Of a DNA stretch of 64,000 bases, positions 52,903-61,279 are shown piece by piece. Position 1 is the stretch's first letter; every line of letters begins with the position of its first letter. The notes below the pieces were generated by a model. It ran no database searches. It worked only from the letters and a program-made list of their open reading frames with translations, and had not been told where the DNA came from. Both the position numbers and the translations under genes were made by a program. The DNA is from Blastocatellia bacterium UBA7656 (GTDB taxonomy: Bacteria > Acidobacteriota > Blastocatellia > UBA7656). The stretch is taken from positions 163,737-227,736 of the forward strand of contig DLHY01000007.1 in assembly GCA_002483445.1 (NCBI GenBank). Reading direction: 5' to 3'.

Positions 52903-54168
52903 TTATTCCTGCGCCCCTCTCCTGCGCAACAGTTCTTCCGCTTCATTCTGTTTTTCTTCAACAGCCACGCCCAGCGGCGTCCGCCCTTCGTCATCAATCG
53001 CGTTGATATCGCCGCCGTAAGCGATCAACGGATCGATCAATTCGATCAGTCCGCATCCTGCCGCGTAGTGCAGAGCAGTCCACCCGGCGCGCGACCATCC
53101 CTTCCCTCCTCGTTTGATATTCACGTCCGCTCCGCGCTCGATCAGCAACAACGCCGTTTCCCTTTGTCGCCCGAACAAAGCGGCGTGCAGGGGCGTGACT
53201 TCGAGCGGATGGAGGGAAACGATGCTGGCATTCGCCCCTCGGTTGAGCAGATACTCCGCCGTCTCCCTGTGGCCGAAGTGCGCCGCAAGGCCGACCGGCG
53301 TGAACCCTTCGGCCGAGTATGAATCCAGCAGGCTTGCGTCTTCATCTAGCAGACGAGCTACGCGCTCAGTCTGTCCTATCGCCGCCGCTTCGTGAATGTC
53401 CGGCTGCACGCCCGCGTTGAACAACAACTCGGCTATTGCCTGATGTCCCGAATTGACAGCCATGATCAATGCCGTGTTGCCGAGCCAGTCTCTCGCCGCG
53501 AGCAGACTGCGATTCTGTTGCAGCAGCTCTTTGACTCGCTCAACATCTCCTGTTCGCGCAGCCGTGAGCATATCCATCACGCCGTGAGCGAAGCTCTCGT
53601 CGCGCGAGGGGCGATGAGAGCGAAGGCTGTCGGCCAGGGCGTCGATCAGCATCTCGCGCAAACGACGGCGCGCTGAAAAGAGTCGCTTCTTTATCGTCGT
53701 CACCGGCACATTGAGAAACTCGCTCATCTCCTGCTGCGAATAGCCGCTGATGTAAAAGAGCGTCACCGTCTCGCGCTGGTGATCGGGCAGGGAGTCAATC
53801 GCCGCCCAAATCTTATCTTTCATTTCGCGTTGCTCCATCACTGCGACCTGATTCGGATATGGCGACGATTGCTCCAATGCGGTTTGCAGCGGATCAATCG
53901 CTATCTTTCTGCCGCGCGTCAGCCGGTCGCACTGCTTGAAGACGATGCGGCGAAACCAGCCCGGAAAGGCCGCAGGCTCGCGCAGACTCGACAGGCAAAG
54001 GTAAGCTTCGAGAAACGCCTCCTGCGCCGCGTCTTCGGCCATCTGTATATCCCGCAGAAGCGAATAGCCATAGCCGACGGCCATATCCTGAAAGCGTCGC
54101 ACTATTGCGCCGAAGGCATCCGCATCGCCATCACGCGCTCGGATAATCAGCGCGCTTAAATCTTCCAT
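52903..54168 (-). CDS. ECF sigma factor fused to ankyrin repeats
   Basis: Residues 1-190 form a complete ECF sigma factor: region 2 (DAFGAIVRRFQDMAVGYGYS, AEDAAQEAFLEAYL) and region 4 (LPDHQRETVTLFYISGYSQQ, VPVTTIKKRLFSARRRLREML). A linker leads at about 195 into roughly six ankyrin repeats to the C-terminus (NTALIMAVNSGHQAIAELLF, TPLHAALFGRQRETALLLIERG, TALHYAAGCGLIELIDPLIA). No membrane anti-sigma gene is adjacent. The C-terminal repeats may replace the anti-sigma by binding a ligand or partner. ECF factors with other C-terminal domains are known; I do not recall ankyrin being a standard class. GGAGAGTAGGA precedes ATG 54168. Confidence 0.9.
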   Translation of the reverse strand: MEDLSALIIRARDGDADAFGAIVRRFQDMAVGYGYSLLRDIQMAEDAAQEAFLEAYLCLSSLREPAAFPGWFRRIVFKQCDRLTRGRKIAIDPLQTALEQSSPYPNQVAVMEQREMKDKIWAAIDSLPDHQRETVTLFYISGYSQQEMSEFLNVPVTTIKKRLFSARRRLREMLIDALADSLRSHRPSRDESFAHGVMDMLTAARTGDVERVKELLQQNRSLLAARDWLGNTALIMAVNSGHQAIAELLFNAGVQPDIHEAAAIGQTERVARLLDEDASLLDSYSAEGFTPVGLAAHFGHRETAEYLLNRGANASIVSLHPLEVTPLHAALFGRQRETALLLIERGADVNIKRGGKGWSRAGWTALHYAAGCGLIELIDPLIAYGGDINAIDDEGRTPLGVAVEEKQNEAEELLRRRGAQE

Positions 54169-54450
54169 TCCTACTCTCCGTTGGCTGTCTTAGCCTCTTC
54201 AAAAAATAAGTCCCAGGTCGAAGGAAAAAGGTTGCTGAAGGTTGCAGATATTCGGGTCGGCAAGAAACTGTCTGATCGCACGCCCTGATTTTGCGCGAGG
54301 TCTTTTTTGCGCGCAACACAGGGCGGATAGTTTGTTTCCTGGCATCTTCGAAATCAGCGCGCAGCAGTAGAGATCGTGTGAGTGAAGATCAATCATGGCA
54401 AGGGGTGATTGAATAGCTTTGGGATGATGAATGTCAATGTCTTCCATGCG

Positions 54451-54465
54451 TCATTGTAACAATGA
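54451..54465. promoter_or_regulatory. Palindrome between divergent sigma and caspase genes
   Basis: TCATTGT-A-ACAATGA has perfect seven-base arms about 285 bases upstream of the sigma start, in the gene-free stretch 54169-54685. It is a candidate operator. Confidence 0.35.
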
Positions 54466-54507
54466 AGATTGCGGGAGCGCGGTTTCATCGGTCATTTTTT
54501 GCGGCAG

Positions 54508-54569
54508 CCCCCACCGCCCAACTTGCATCTTAGGCGCGGTGTGGGTTTGCAGTCTTGCCCCGCACCGCC
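54508..54569 (+). other. Mutually exclusive hairpins upstream of the caspase gene
   Basis: The middle arm GGCGCGGTGTGGG (54533-54545) can pair either with CCCCCACCGCCC (54508-54519) or with CCCCGCACCGCC (54558-54569). This switch-like layout lies about 115 bases before the caspase start. Whether it is transcribed is unknown. Confidence 0.4.
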
Positions 54570-54685
54570 GATAATAATTAAAACATCGCCGGATTTATCG
54601 AGACTGTTATGGAGCCGCTCCGTGCGGTTGTTTGAAACCTTTGAAACCAGTGGCCGCCCTAAGCGGCTGCATTTCAGGAGAAGAT

Positions 54686-57073
54686 ATGAAACGAGCATAC
54701 TTGATTGTTTTCAATTCCCTCACCGCTTTCCTGCTCATCGCTCTTGCATCCCCGATCATACGTGCGCAGGAGCAGCGCAGCCGAGGTCTGACAGTAGGGA
54801 AAACGCGCGCAGAAGTCGCTTCAAACCAGCCGATCAATCTATGGGCCGTCATCATCGGCGTTTCGAAATACAAATACGGCGATCAGAACCTCGAAGGCTA
54901 TCAGATTTCCAATCTCAAGAACGCCGCCGATGATGCGCAGGCGATTTATAGTTTTTTGAGAAGCCCCGAAGGCGGCGGCTTCCGCGACGAGAGCGAAGGC
55001 GGACACATGGTTTTGCTCAAAGACGAGCAGGCCACGAAGACCAACGTCGAGGCCGCGCTTACGAAGCTCAAGCAGGCGAAACCGAATGATTACTTCGTCC
55101 TCTACATCGCCGCGCACGGAACCATCATGCCCACGCGCGAGCCGGGTTCGAACAAGACCATAGAAATTCCCTACTTCGTCCTCTACGACACAGACCTGCG
55201 CAATCCTGAAGCGACGGGAATACGAATGGAAAAGTATCAGCAGATAGTCGCCGAAATACCCGCGATCAAGGGAATGGTCCTCTCCGACACCTGCCACAGC
55301 GGCGGAGTGCAACTCGCCGGACGCGATGCGGCTGACTCCTCAAGGCGCGCAAACATCAGATACCTTCAGGAAATGAATTCGATCACCAAAGGGGTCGGCA
55401 TCATTTCGGCAGCCGATCAGCTTGAACAATCTTTCGAGCGCGATGACATCAATCAGGGCGTTTTCACCTACTGCCTGCTCCAGGGGCTTTCGGGAAATGC
55501 CGACGCCAACTTCGACGGCATAGTGACCTTCAACGAAATCTCGGCCTACCTGCGCGACGAGGTTCCCAAGCTGACTGACAACAAGCAGCACCCGAAAGCG
55601 AACACCACCGCTATTGAAGCCAACTACCTGCCGCTTTCCGTAGTCGCCTACGCCGATGTCAACGCGCTCGGTCGGCCCGACCAGTATGGTTTGCTGGTCA
55701 TCCGCACGCCGGATATCGATGGCGTCGAGGTCGCGATTGACGGGCAGGCTTTCGCGAAATTCAACGCCGGGTCGCAACGCTCGGTGATGACGAAGGTCGG
55801 AGCTAGAACCATCTCCTTCAAAAGAGGAGGGATTCGCCGCGACGTAAAAGCGCAGGTGCAGGCGGGCAAGCCGAAAGTGGTCGAAGTCAATATCACCTTC
55901 AGCGAAAGCGATTCCGCCGAAGACTCGCTCATCGAGCCGTCAGATCAGCAAATCGGGGTCTACCTGCGCGAAGACAAAGAGCCGACGAAAGAAGCGCTGG
56001 ACATGTTCAACAAGGGAGTCGACAGTTTCAACCGCCAGAAGTTCGACGTGGCTATCGATCTGCTCAATCGAGCCGTTCAGGAAATGGGCGGGGCTTACAC
56101 CGATGCGCTGGTTTATCGGGGCCGCGCGGAACAATCGCTTGGCCGCAAAGAGGCTGCTGTAGCCAGTTTCAAGGCGGCGCTTCAACTCCGTCCGACCGAT
56201 TTTGAAACTCAGACTCTTCTGGCCGAAGCGAGGTTCAACGCCGGAGGCAACGTCGCTGAAGTAATCTCCGCTCTGCGCAGCGTCATCACCCGCCATCCGA
56301 ACTTCGATTTTGCGCGAGTGGTTTACGGCGATGTGCTGCTGTCGCGCAGGGAATTCGCCCGCGCAGAATTCGAATTGCGTCGGGCAGTCCTCATCAATCC
56401 GAAATCGCCTCCCGCACATTTGATACTCGCCGACGCGCTCACTTATCAGGATTCCAAGGAGAAGCAGCGTCGCGCCGTCGAGGAAGCTGAAAAGGCAGTG
56501 GCGTTGTTTGCGGAAGTTTCGCGTCCCCGGACTTCAAGTTCTCCCGGATTGAGCCGCCAATCGATCAATCGCGTGATACTGGGCGGAGGAAGATATCTAA
56601 ACGTCCCGGCTATGGCCGAAGCGCGTCATATTGCGGCGAAGGCGCTGACGCGAATGGTTGAGCGAGACGAAACGGTTGTAAACCCGGATGAATATCTTGA
56701 TCGCGCTCGCGCTCACCTTCAGGAAGCGTTGAAGTTGGCCGAGACTTTGACAGACAAGCGCAGGCTGGTGCTTGCGCTCGACACAAGCGCGCAGAATCAT
56801 TTTCTCAAGGGCGATCTCGCCCGCGCGATTGCCGACGCCGAGCGGTCGTTGAAGTTGAGCGAATCGATCCCTGACCTCAAGGATTTCTACGAAGCGCACT
56901 ACACGCTTTATCAGGTTTACAACAGCGATCAGCAATTCGCCAGGGCTTACGACCACCTGGAAAAATTCATCAGCCTTGCCGGATCGCAACTCAGCCCTGA
57001 GGAACGCAAGGCTATGGATGACGAGTTGAAGCAGGTCAAGCGGCAGCGCGACGCGAACAAACAGAAGAAATAG
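54686..57073 (+). CDS. Exported caspase-family (C14) protease with TPR domain
   Basis: ATG 54686 with AGGAG five bases upstream gives MKRAYLIVFNSLTAFLLIAL, a signal peptide. A caspase/metacaspase domain spans about 50-310, with catalytic H144 in YIAAHGT and C203 in LSDTCHSGG. A beta-rich PEGA-like segment follows (about 320-400), then TPR-like helices to the end (FNRQKFDVAIDLLNRAVQEM, FARAEFELRRAVLINPKSPP). It would cleave after basic or acidic residues depending on class, in the periplasm or outside. It is divergent from the ECF-ankyrin operon. A repeat array follows the stop directly. Confidence 0.88.
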   Translation: MKRAYLIVFNSLTAFLLIALASPIIRAQEQRSRGLTVGKTRAEVASNQPINLWAVIIGVSKYKYGDQNLEGYQISNLKNAADDAQAIYSFLRSPEGGGFRDESEGGHMVLLKDEQATKTNVEAALTKLKQAKPNDYFVLYIAAHGTIMPTREPGSNKTIEIPYFVLYDTDLRNPEATGIRMEKYQQIVAEIPAIKGMVLSDTCHSGGVQLAGRDAADSSRRANIRYLQEMNSITKGVGIISAADQLEQSFERDDINQGVFTYCLLQGLSGNADANFDGIVTFNEISAYLRDEVPKLTDNKQHPKANTTAIEANYLPLSVVAYADVNALGRPDQYGLLVIRTPDIDGVEVAIDGQAFAKFNAGSQRSVMTKVGARTISFKRGGIRRDVKAQVQAGKPKVVEVNITFSESDSAEDSLIEPSDQQIGVYLREDKEPTKEALDMFNKGVDSFNRQKFDVAIDLLNRAVQEMGGAYTDALVYRGRAEQSLGRKEAAVASFKAALQLRPTDFETQTLLAEARFNAGGNVAEVISALRSVITRHPNFDFARVVYGDVLLSRREFARAEFELRRAVLINPKSPPAHLILADALTYQDSKEKQRRAVEEAEKAVALFAEVSRPRTSSSPGLSRQSINRVILGGGRYLNVPAMAEARHIAAKALTRMVERDETVVNPDEYLDRARAHLQEALKLAETLTDKRRLVLALDTSAQNHFLKGDLARAIADAERSLKLSESIPDLKDFYEAHYTLYQVYNSDQQFARAYDHLEKFISLAGSQLSPEERKAMDDELKQVKRQRDANKQKK

Positions 57074-57154
57074 TCTGAGAGTCTTGAGAGTCTTGAGAGT
57101 CCAGAGAGTCGGAAGATTTCCAGACTCTCCAGACTCTCTGGACTCGATAGACTC
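57073..57154. repeat. Palindromic tandem-unit array (GAGAGTCTT family) after the caspase gene
   Basis: The left arm holds GAGAGTCTTGAGAGTCTT-type units; the right arm (about 57117-57153) holds GACTCTCCAGACTCTCTGG units. It starts at the last base of the caspase stop codon. Confidence 0.9.
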
Positions 57155-57227
57155 TTTTGAAGGCCGCAGTTTTTGTGATAGATTTTCTGGCGCAGTTCTT
57201 CACATATCACACTAATCAGAGGACGCA

Positions 57228-57593
57228 ATGATAGAAGCTCTTGAAGAAATCGAACCGGCTTACAAATTGGAGCCGATGTCTCACGGTCGAGCGGATTTGA
57301 GAAAGAAGAAGCCTAAGATCCTCGCCGTCATACTGGACAACTGCACCGGATGCGCAGGCTCTCCGGCCTGTGTCGAATACTGCCCCGTAGATTCGTGCAT
57401 GTACTGGGTACTGGACACGGAGCATCCGCCGCTGGGCAGGATAGAAGTCGATCCGAATCTCTGCATCGGGTGCAAGCTCTGCACCAGCAAAGGCCCTGAC
57501 GGAACATTCCTCGAAGGCTGCCCGTGGGACGCTATCGAAATGATGGACGTAGCGGAATGGGAATCAAGGACGGGAGTCACACTCAATCCGTAG
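57228..57593 (+). CDS. Ferredoxin-like 4Fe-4S dicluster protein
   Basis: The 121-residue protein carries two cysteine sets: CTGCAGSPACVEYCP with an insertion, and CIGCKLC...GCP with a long spacer. These match an 8-Fe ferredoxin with extended loops, a soluble electron carrier. AGAGGA precedes ATG 57228. It lies next to respiratory genes and is convergent with a HEAT/lipoyl-like protein; its redox partner is not identifiable here. Confidence 0.87.
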   Translation: MIEALEEIEPAYKLEPMSHGRADLRKKKPKILAVILDNCTGCAGSPACVEYCPVDSCMYWVLDTEHPPLGRIEVDPNLCIGCKLCTSKGPDGTFLEGCPWDAIEMMDVAEWESRTGVTLNP

Positions 57594-57621
57594 CAGAATC
57601 GAAATCGATCACTGATCGCCT

Positions 57622-58470
57622 TCATCTCGCGCGCAAGCGAATGGCTTCTATCGTCTCGGCGGCCTGTTTCTGCACCTGATCGGGCAGGCCCGGTAGCGGG
57701 CGCGTGTAACGCTCCACAAAGGGCGCGTCTTCCGGCTGGCCAACGAGGTAAAGCGCCCTCAGAGATTCCCACACCTGCTCTATCGTCGGCGACATCACCA
57801 TAATATCCGTCCCGGCCTCGACCCTACTCTCGTTGGCGACAGCCAGTGAATCGATTCGCCCCGCTTCCGCCGCGCGAATTTCAATCGTCTGTCCGTCATC
57901 TTTTTTTATGCGGGCGACGGGCGCTCCAACTGTGACGGGGAGACCTTCTTCTTTGACGAAGAATTCGATAGTCCCGCTCGCTTCCGCGCGAATGGTTGTA
58001 AACCTGAGCATTCGGACAAGCTCCGGTCTGCCTGAAGCGTCGTTGAAACGGACGAGCCACAATGCGGAGGTGCCGCGAACAGTTGCGCTTTCATCCTGAA
58101 GCAGAGAAAGAAGCGAAGCGTGAAATTCTTCGTTCGTGTTGTCATGTCCCATGGCCCAGGCAGCGAATTCGCGAACCTGCGGGATGGGATGCGCGGCGAG
58201 CGACGTGATTTTCGGATACCAACGTTTGACCGACTGATCGCCTTTTTCCATGCGCTCGACTATCTGGTTGAGAGCGTGTTGAATGTTGCGCGGCTTTTCA
58301 TCGTCGTTGAGGTAGGTTTCAACCTGCTCGTCCGAAAGCTCGCGGCCAAACCATGAGCCATACCACGACAGAAACGGAATGATGACGAAGAGCGCGGCGA
58401 CGACGAACATGCCCCACGGAAACTTGCGCCGCGCCGGAGTCGGATTTTCCTGTTGCGTTTGTTCTTCCAA
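57622..58470 (-). CDS. Membrane-anchored HEAT-repeat and lipoyl-like domain protein
   Basis: A single N-terminal membrane helix (about 18-38) precedes HEAT-like helical repeats (HPIPQVREFAAWAMGHD, DESATVRGTSALWLVRF) and a hammerhead biotinyl/lipoyl-like domain (GTIEFFVKEEGLPVTVGAPVARIKK, GRIDSLAVANESRVEAGTDIMVM) that lacks a visible lysine in the modification turn. The start is TTG at 58470; a later ATG at residue 21 falls inside the membrane helix. It sits at the end of the cytochrome oxidase gene group on the same strand. I do not know its role; an assembly factor is one option. Confidence 0.72.
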   Translation of the reverse strand: MEEQTQQENPTPARRKFPWGMFVVAALFVIIPFLSWYGSWFGRELSDEQVETYLNDDEKPRNIQHALNQIVERMEKGDQSVKRWYPKITSLAAHPIPQVREFAAWAMGHDNTNEEFHASLLSLLQDESATVRGTSALWLVRFNDASGRPELVRMLRFTTIRAEASGTIEFFVKEEGLPVTVGAPVARIKKDDGQTIEIRAAEAGRIDSLAVANESRVEAGTDIMVMSPTIEQVWESLRALYLVGQPEDAPFVERYTRPLPGLPDQVQKQAAETIEAIRLRAR

Positions 58471-58486
58471 TTGATCTTCTCTGAAA

Positions 58487-58521
58487 AGTCTGGAGTCGAG
58501 AGTCTGGAGTCTGGGGTCAGA
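58487..58521. repeat. Short tandem-unit array (GTCTGGAGTC family)
   Basis: Units GTCTGGA, GTCGAGA and GTCTGGA repeat on one arm just before the HEAT/lipoyl-like gene start on the minus strand. No opposing arm is seen. Confidence 0.75.
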
Positions 58522-58630
58522 ATGTGTGCGCGCATTCTCCGATTGACTTATACTCCCGGCTATTCATCGTTGACGATTCCACTTCAAAAGCGATTCTAAG
58601 AACGCGCACCGCGCCAGGTCAAGGAAGTTG

Positions 58631-59203
58631 TCATTCGATCTCGTAGACTTTTTTCGTTTCGTTATCGCGCACAGAGCAGGCCCGCGCGTCGAATGCTTCG
58701 AGAAACAATCGCTCATCCTTCATCAGAGCCTTGCGAAAAGCCGACCCGGTTATGAACCCCGACGCTCGCACCGCCGCAAATGTCAGCCCCGCGTAAGCCG
58801 TGAGCGTGGCCGCCGTGATCATTCCGCTCAGAAGAAATTCGATGAACAGAAGAACCAGAGCCACGCCGCCAACGGTCGACCAGCGTTGAAAACTCAAGGC
58901 CGGTTGAGAGAAATAAAACACAGCGGTCTGAACAGGAATGGCCGCAAGCAGCCAGTAATTGTCGAGCCACAACGCGCCGATTACGGACGCTGCGGCGGCA
59001 GTGAAAAGAAGAAGGGATAGCGCGGCGACGAAGAATTTTTTGAAGCGGCTCAGGTGCGCTTCGGCCCACTGGGCCGCAAAGAGAGGATCGACGCCGACTG
59101 TTATTTTGCGACCAGAAACCGCGCGGCTGAGATCGGCAAAAGTTTTGAAGGGGCCGACCGCGCGCCACACAGGTTCCGGGATGTCTGATTGTTTGCGCGC
59201 CAA
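58631..59203 (-). CDS. Membrane protein of unknown function in the cox cluster
   Basis: I do not recognise this 190-residue protein. It has four hydrophobic spans at about 57-165 with short loops, and a hydrophilic C-terminal segment. The start is TTG at 59203 with GAGG five bases upstream, eight bases after the DUF420 stop, indicating co-transcription. An oxidase-assembly or accessory role is only suggested by the neighbourhood. Confidence 0.6.
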   Translation of the reverse strand: MARKQSDIPEPVWRAVGPFKTFADLSRAVSGRKITVGVDPLFAAQWAEAHLSRFKKFFVAALSLLLFTAAAASVIGALWLDNYWLLAAIPVQTAVFYFSQPALSFQRWSTVGGVALVLLFIEFLLSGMITAATLTAYAGLTFAAVRASGFITGSAFRKALMKDERLFLEAFDARACSVRDNETKKVYEIE

Positions 59204-59210
59204 TACAGCC

Positions 59211-59642
59211 TCATAGCGATGGATAAAAATGATAGAGCATCAGGTAGACGATCACGCCTGTCACGGAAACATAGAGCCACATGGGGAAAGTCCACCGCGC
59301 GATTTTTCGATGCCGGGTAAAGTCTCGTCGCAATGCGCGCCTCAGCGTGATGATGACGAAAGGCAGGATGACGACGGCAAGGATCGTGTGCGAAGTGAGA
59401 ATGACGAAATAAAGCGGTCGTACCCAGCCCGTCCCCTGAAAGCGCGTCACTCCTTTGGCGAAACCGACATGATAAATCACATAGGAAATCAAAAAAAGGA
59501 TCGAAGCCGTCACCGCTCCCAACATGCAGAATCGATGGGCTTCGATTTTGCGGCGACGGATCATCACGTATCCGGTTATGAGGAAAAGTCCGCTCGTCGC
59601 GTTGAGCATGGCGTTGAGCGATGGAATGAAATCGATTGACAT
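59211..59642 (-). CDS. DUF420 membrane protein, putative oxidase assembly factor
   Basis: The 143-residue protein has four membrane spans and the DUF420 signatures LNATSGLFLITGYVMIRRRKIEAHRFCM and SHTILAVVILPFVIITL, with conserved His residues. In other bacteria DUF420/CtaM-type proteins assist haem-copper oxidase maturation. ATG 59642 gives a standard length; a longer frame from 59675 would translate the adjacent repeat array. The preceding gap on this strand is filled by that array. Confidence 0.82.
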   Translation of the reverse strand: MSIDFIPSLNAMLNATSGLFLITGYVMIRRRKIEAHRFCMLGAVTASILFLISYVIYHVGFAKGVTRFQGTGWVRPLYFVILTSHTILAVVILPFVIITLRRALRRDFTRHRKIARWTFPMWLYVSVTGVIVYLMLYHFYPSL

Positions 59643-59649
59643 AAAAATA

Positions 59650-59733
59650 AGGCAAAGTAAAAAGGTAAAAGGCAAAAGAGAAACCCGCGCGACATCTTAC
59701 TTTTTCATTTTGCCTTTTTACTTTTGCCTTTCC
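59650..59733. repeat. Palindromic tandem-unit array (AAAGGCAAAAGTA family)
   Basis: The left arm (about 59650-59681) has AAGGCAAAGTAAAAAGGTAAAAGGC-like units; the right arm (about 59697-59733) is complementary. On the minus strand the array supplies the last three codons and stop of the upstream small membrane protein (CGG... AGGCAAAAGTAA) and ends just before the DUF420 start. Confidence 0.9.
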
Positions 59734-59978
59734 GGGGCTTCGTCCTGCGGATTGCGATATCGATAAAAGACTCCGAACAGACCGACGAACATCGCAACCG
59801 CAGGAACGAGCAATACCAGAATGGCCATGTTGAGCCGGGATGCAAGAGAGGCTCCTTCTTCCGAATTGGCGACTGATTCCTTGCACATCGCGCATTGAGC
59901 GAGCGAGGGTTCCGCCGCGAGGAGGATAACCGCGACGAGCGCGATCACAAGGATCAGAATGATGCCGCTTCTTCTCAT
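59718..59978 (-). CDS. Small membrane protein in the cox cluster
   Basis: The 86-residue protein has a signal/anchor helix (about 5-22), a CAMCK motif just after it (SLAQCAMCKESVANSEEG) and a second hydrophobic helix (about 47-70). CxxC near the membrane suggests metal or redox handling, perhaps copper, but this is inference. Its ATG overlaps the COX4-like stop by one base (TGATG), so translation is coupled. Its last codons lie in a repeat array. Confidence 0.7.
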   Translation of the reverse strand: MRRSGIILILVIALVAVILLAAEPSLAQCAMCKESVANSEEGASLASRLNMAILVLLVPAVAMFVGLFGVFYRYRNPQDEAPERQK

Positions 59979-60544
59979 CACTTCTCCGCCGCCTGCTGCT
60001 CTTCGAGCGAAGGCACCTGCGTCGATCTGAGATTCTTCACCCGCATACCGTCGGGGAAAAATACTACGAACAGACACAGCAGCACGACCAGAATCGGGAC
60101 GATCGTGAGTATGAAGCTCATCTTCTCGAATTTCATGTGCATGAAGTAAGCGATGATCAGCACCGCTTTTATTATCGACAGCCCCATCAAAATGATGAGC
60201 ATCAGCGTGATGTTCAAATGCACATAAGCGAGTAAGACTTCGATGCCGGTCAAAACGAGCAGCGCGATCCACACGACCGCATTTTCGCGGTTGCCTCCGT
60301 GCGCCTCGCTCTGATCAGCCGCAAGCGGATTTGAAATCAATCCCTGCTGGGCGGCCCACATCATCGGCCCTATGGAAAAAACCAGAGCCAGCAGCAAACA
60401 GACCATCACCAGAAACAATGTGTCCGTGCCTGATTTGAAACCATCCGTAGCCACTGCCCAGACGGCCACCGCGAGACTGCCTCCCGCCAGAAGAGCCTGC
60501 ACCATATTCAGCAATGCTATCTCTCTGTTTTTCGTTTGCTCCAT
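59978..60544 (-). CDS. Cytochrome c oxidase subunit IV-like protein
   Basis: The 188-residue protein has an N-terminal half with two hydrophobic helices (about 10-65) and a C-terminal COX4-type part with three spans (LVLTGIEVLLAYVHLNITLML, IKAVLIIAYFMHMKFEK, ILVVLLCLFVVFFPDGM). Bacterial subunit IV proteins are about 100 residues, so the N-terminal extension is notable. It follows subunit III by 47 bases on the minus strand. Confidence 0.82.
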   Translation of the reverse strand: MEQTKNREIALLNMVQALLAGGSLAVAVWAVATDGFKSGTDTLFLVMVCLLLALVFSIGPMMWAAQQGLISNPLAADQSEAHGGNRENAVVWIALLVLTGIEVLLAYVHLNITLMLIILMGLSIIKAVLIIAYFMHMKFEKMSFILTIVPILVVLLCLFVVFFPDGMRVKNLRSTQVPSLEEQQAAEK

Positions 60545-60591
60545 CTCTCTCTCCCACTAGCGCGAGCGCGGCTCGCTTATTGTTTTTCTGC

Positions 60592-61254
60592 TCAATGCCC
60601 AACCGCCGAAAAATCCACCGACAGGAGGTAAAGCAGCGGGAAGACGAACATCCACACCAGGTCGACGAAGTGCCAGTAGAGTCCGCTCGTTTCCACGTCT
60701 TCGGCGTTGAATTTCTTTATCCGCGCCGCGATCACTCCGAGGTAAATCACGCCCGTAAGAACGTGGAACATGTGCAATCCCGTTATGCCGAAGAAGGTGG
60801 CGCCGAAGAGTTTCGAAGAGCCGGGCCATTTTGCGAGCCATTCATCGGGCAGGGCGTCGAAGTAGAGTCCCTCGTGAAAAAGGTGGAACCACTCGGTCAC
60901 GTGCAGCACGATGAACATAGCCCCGAAAAACATCGTCGCCAGTATCCACGTGCGCGCGATTTTTTTCTCTCCGCGCTTGGCAGCCGCCACAGCAAATACC
61001 ATCGTGAGACTGCTCGACAACAGCACGAGCGTCATCATCGATGAAAAAATTATGCTGGGGCTGAACGGAAACGGTGTGGGCCAGTTCTCGCTCGACGCCC
61101 GCGCATAGCTGTAGCCAATGAGCAGCGCGCAAAACGTAAGCGAGTCGGACATGATGAAGAGCCACATTCCGAGTTTGCGGTGGCCTATCTTGTAAGGAAG
61201 AACGCCCCCGTTCCATTCTGCAGCCAGGTTTTCGGCTTTCGCTTCTGCCGCCAT
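60592..61254 (-). CDS. ctaE: Cytochrome c oxidase subunit III, copy 2
   Basis: This is a haem-copper oxidase subunit III with about six to seven spans and signatures RKLGMWLFIMSDSLTFCALLIGY, VTEWFHLFHEGL, and SGLYWHFVDLVWMFVFPLLYLL. ATG 61254 has GGGAGGTG upstream and gives 220 residues. It is the second of two tandem subunit III genes; the first ends 25 bases earlier. Paired subunit III genes are seen in some alternative A1 oxidase operons. Confidence 0.9.
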   Translation of the reverse strand: MAAEAKAENLAAEWNGGVLPYKIGHRKLGMWLFIMSDSLTFCALLIGYSYARASSENWPTPFPFSPSIIFSSMMTLVLLSSSLTMVFAVAAAKRGEKKIARTWILATMFFGAMFIVLHVTEWFHLFHEGLYFDALPDEWLAKWPGSSKLFGATFFGITGLHMFHVLTGVIYLGVIAARIKKFNAEDVETSGLYWHFVDLVWMFVFPLLYLLSVDFSAVGH

Positions 61255-61279
61255 CAATTCACCTCCCTGAAAACTTTCA

